A stretch of DNA of 64,000 nt from Comamonas_C sp026954015. GTDB taxonomy: Bacteria > Pseudomonadota > Gammaproteobacteria > Burkholderiales > Burkholderiaceae_C. The notes below the pieces were generated by a model. It did not search any database. It worked only from the letters and a program-made list of their open reading frames with translations, and had not been told where the DNA came from. Each line of letters starts with the position of its first letter. Position 1 is the first letter of the stretch. The DNA is taken from assembly GCA_035063785.1 (NCBI GenBank), contig JAPSFS010000006.1, positions 124,001-188,000 of the forward strand. Reading direction: 5' to 3'. A program made the translations under genes and the position numbers. This document shows, one piece after another, positions 60,791 through 64,000 of the stretch.

Positions 60791-61207
60791 TCAACGTTTC
60801 TCGCGGAACTTGCGCAATGCCGCGAGCTGCGCCGCCATGATCGCGAGCTCGGACTGCGCGCGCGCCAGATCGATTTCGCTCTTGGCGTGCGTCAGAGCCT
60901 CCTGCGCCTGCTTGCGCGCTTCCTCTGCCTTCTGCTCGTCCAGGTCGCGACCGCGGATCGCGGTGTCCGAGAGCACCGTCACACGATCGGGCTGCACTTC
61001 CAGGATGCCCCCGGCGACGAAGACGAACTCCTCGCCACCGTCGGCCAGGTCGATGCGCACCGAGCCCGGCTTGATGCGCGTGATGAGCGGCGTGTGCCTG
61101 GGCAGGATACCCAGCTCGCCCGACTCTCCGGGCAGTGCCACGAATTTCGCCTCGCCGGAGAAAATCGACGCCTCGGCGCTGACCACGTCGACGTGGATGG
61201 TGTTCAT
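60791..61207 (-). CDS. atpC: F1F0 ATP synthase epsilon subunit
   Basis: A 138-residue central-stalk subunit. The N-terminal beta-sandwich has FSGEAKFVALPGESGELGIL and GGILEVQPDRVTVLSDTA; the C-terminal two-helix part (AEEARKQAQEALTHAKSEI) can inhibit ATP hydrolysis. It is the last gene of the atp operon and is followed by the terminator. Confidence 0.97.
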   Translation of the reverse strand: MNTIHVDVVSAEASIFSGEAKFVALPGESGELGILPRHTPLITRIKPGSVRIDLADGGEEFVFVAGGILEVQPDRVTVLSDTAIRGRDLDEQKAEEARKQAQEALTHAKSEIDLARAQSELAIMAAQLAALRKFREKR

Positions 61208-61283
61208 GAAGACTCCTTGGATCGAGCGTTGCGCGCCGGGTGCGTGTCAGACCAAGCCGTCGCACCCGCCATCGAAACGGCCA

Positions 61284-62717
<1,434 letters not shown>

Positions 62718-62749
62718 GTGCATTTGCTCCAAAAATAGGTAAACCGGAT

Positions 62750-63616
62750 TCAGACGGCCGCCGCGCCGGCGACGATCTCTGAAAGCTCTTTGGTAATCGC
62801 CGCCTGGCGGGTCTTGTTGTAGACCAGCTTAAGCTCACCGATGATGTTGCCGGCGTTGTCCGTCGCAGCCTTCATCGCCACCATGCGCGCCGACTGTTCG
62901 CTCGCCATGTTTTCCGCGACCGCCTGGTAGATGAGCGACTCGACGTAGCGCAAGAGCAGATCGTCGATCACGCTCTGCGCATCCGGCTCATACAGGTAAT
63001 CCCAGCCCGCGCCGGTCTTGTGCGCCCGCATTTCCTCGGACGACAGCGGCAGCAACTGCTCGATCACCGCTTCCTGCTTCATCGTGTTGATGAACTTGGT
63101 GTAGCTCAGGTACACGGCGCGGATCGTGCCTTCGGCGTAGGCGTCGAGCAGCACCTTGACTGGCCCGATCAGCTTGTCCAGGTGCGGCGTATCGCCCAGA
63201 GCCGTCGCCTGCGAGACCACCTTGGCCCCCACGCGGTTGAGGAATCCCAGACCCTTGCTGCCGATGGCCACCGCCCGCACTTCCAAGCCCGACTTCTGCA
63301 GCTCCTGCAGCTTGTTCGTGACGGCGCGCAACACGTTGGTGTTCAGCCCGCCGCACAGGCCCTTGTCGGTCGTCACGACGATGACCCCGGCCGCAGGCGC
63401 TTCGTTCATCTTCATGAACGGGTGCACATACTCGGGGTTGGCCTCCCCCAGGTGCGCGGCGATGCTGCGCACCTTCTCAGCGTAGGGGCGGGCGGCGCGC
63501 ATGCGATCCTGCGCCTTGCGCATCTTGGACGCAGCCACCATCTCCATGGCCTTGGTGATCTTCTTGGTGTTCTCCACCGATTTGATCTTGCCGCGTATTT
63601 CCTTGCCTGCTGCCAT
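62750..63616 (-). CDS. atpG: F1F0 ATP synthase gamma subunit
   Basis: A 288-residue rotor shaft of F1. The N-terminal helix GKEIRGKIKSVENTKKITKAMEMVAASKMR-type segment (residues 4-33) and the C-terminal helix ending KELSEIVAGAAAV form the coiled coil; VVTTDKGLCGGLN is the conserved central block. It lies 18 bases after atpA. Confidence 0.98.
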   Translation of the reverse strand: MAAGKEIRGKIKSVENTKKITKAMEMVAASKMRKAQDRMRAARPYAEKVRSIAAHLGEANPEYVHPFMKMNEAPAAGVIVVTTDKGLCGGLNTNVLRAVTNKLQELQKSGLEVRAVAIGSKGLGFLNRVGAKVVSQATALGDTPHLDKLIGPVKVLLDAYAEGTIRAVYLSYTKFINTMKQEAVIEQLLPLSSEEMRAHKTGAGWDYLYEPDAQSVIDDLLLRYVESLIYQAVAENMASEQSARMVAMKAATDNAGNIIGELKLVYNKTRQAAITKELSEIVAGAAAV

Positions 63617-63634
63617 AGTCGTGTCCTCCGCGCG

Positions 63635-64000
63635 TCAGGCGAAGGATTTCTTGAACGCCGTGACGGCCTGCGTCAGCTCGGCTTCATCCTTGCCTTCCTT
63701 GTCGAACGCACGGTTCTTCTCGAGGCGTTCGAGCAGCCCCGCATGGCTGGTCTTGAGGAACTGGTGCAGGCCGGATTCGAACGCCAGCACCTTCTTCACG
63801 TCCACGTCGTCCAGGAACCCCTTGTTGACCGCGAACAGCGAAGCGGCCATCAGGCTGATCGGCAGCGGGTGGTATTGCGGCTGCTTGAGCAGCTCGGTCA
63901 CGCGTGCGCCGCGGTCGAGCTGCTTGCGTGTCGCTTCGTCGAGGTCGGAAGCGAACTGCGCAAAAGCCGCCAGTTCACGGTACTGCGCCAGGTCGGTACG
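63635..64000 (-). CDS. atpA: F1F0 ATP synthase alpha subunit, C-terminal part
   Basis: The last ~121 codons of the regulatory alpha subunit. The frame is open to the right edge of the window and reads DLAQYRELAAFAQFASDLDE, the conserved C-terminal helical domain, then QLDRGARVTELLKQPQY. The upstream part of the gene, with the nucleotide-binding site, lies outside the window. Confidence 0.97.
   Translation of the reverse strand, partial: RTDLAQYRELAAFAQFASDLDEATRKQLDRGARVTELLKQPQYHPLPISLMAASLFAVNKGFLDDVDVKKVLAFESGLHQFLKTSHAGLLERLEKNRAFDKEGKDEAELTQAVTAFKKSFA

Overview
The window is about 64 kb of GC-rich DNA with dense coding on both strands. It reads as the chromosome of a motile, polyhydroxyalkanoate-handling betaproteobacterium of the order Burkholderiales, most likely family Comamonadaceae. 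The evidence is the house-keeping gene content (atpAGDC, ruvAB, phoH-ybeY, htpG, gltBD, glnA-ntrBC), a PhaM-type granule protein, a tripartite tricarboxylate transporter, a Burkholderiales-style branched-chain amino-acid-type ABC operon with acyl-CoA ligases, and a short dispersed repeat (ATAGCTGC...GCGCTTG...AGGCC) found here in ten copies. I see no prophage, insertion sequence or CRISPR array.

Layout. 1-3.7 kb: flagellar filament genes, with a partial fliD and two head-to-head flagellin genes; one has a textbook sigma-28 promoter. 3.8-6.3 kb: a glycine-rich lipoprotein and htpG. 6.5-9.6 kb: a TctCBA transporter. 9.6-12.7 kb: a Crp/Fnr regulator and a gspA-gspB pair. 12.9-21.4 kb: an operon of an AMP-forming acyl-CoA ligase, LivGHMKF and a phenylacetate-CoA-ligase-like enzyme. 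21.4-24.0 kb (minus strand): TauE/SafE permease, ybeY, panD, phoH. 24.1-27.2 kb: ruvA, a trypsin-like lipoprotein, ruvB.

27.3-44.8 kb is a nitrogen island: glnA-ntrB-ntrC, then a TorF-type porin-glnK-amtB, then gltB-gltD followed without a break by dapL (LL-diaminopimelate aminotransferase), a divergent lysA, an ammonia-dependent nadE and dapF. Three sigma-54 promoters (before glnA, the porin and gltB) and a perfect NtrC palindrome before gltB tie the island to the Ntr system. GOGAT would supply the glutamate DapL needs, so an ammonium-assimilation operon appears to feed directly into a one-step diaminopimelate/lysine route that is unusual for betaproteobacteria. I consider this the most interesting system in the window.

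45.0-53.0 kb is a mixed region: a membrane protein fusing an alkylglycerol-monooxygenase-like domain to a lysoplasmalogenase (YhhN/TMEM86) domain, a GlcD-like oxidase, PhaM, a tyrosine phosphatase, an M20 amidohydrolase, a LysE exporter and tRNA-Arg(CCG). 52.4-59.0 kb: a TetR repressor divergent from a three-gene RND efflux operon, with a perfect operator palindrome between them. 59.1-60.7 kb: a diheme cytochrome c5 and a DUF2946 protein. 60.8-64.0 kb: the atpC, atpD, atpG genes and the 3' end of atpA. All assignments come from reading the sequence and from knowledge of the families; no database search was run.
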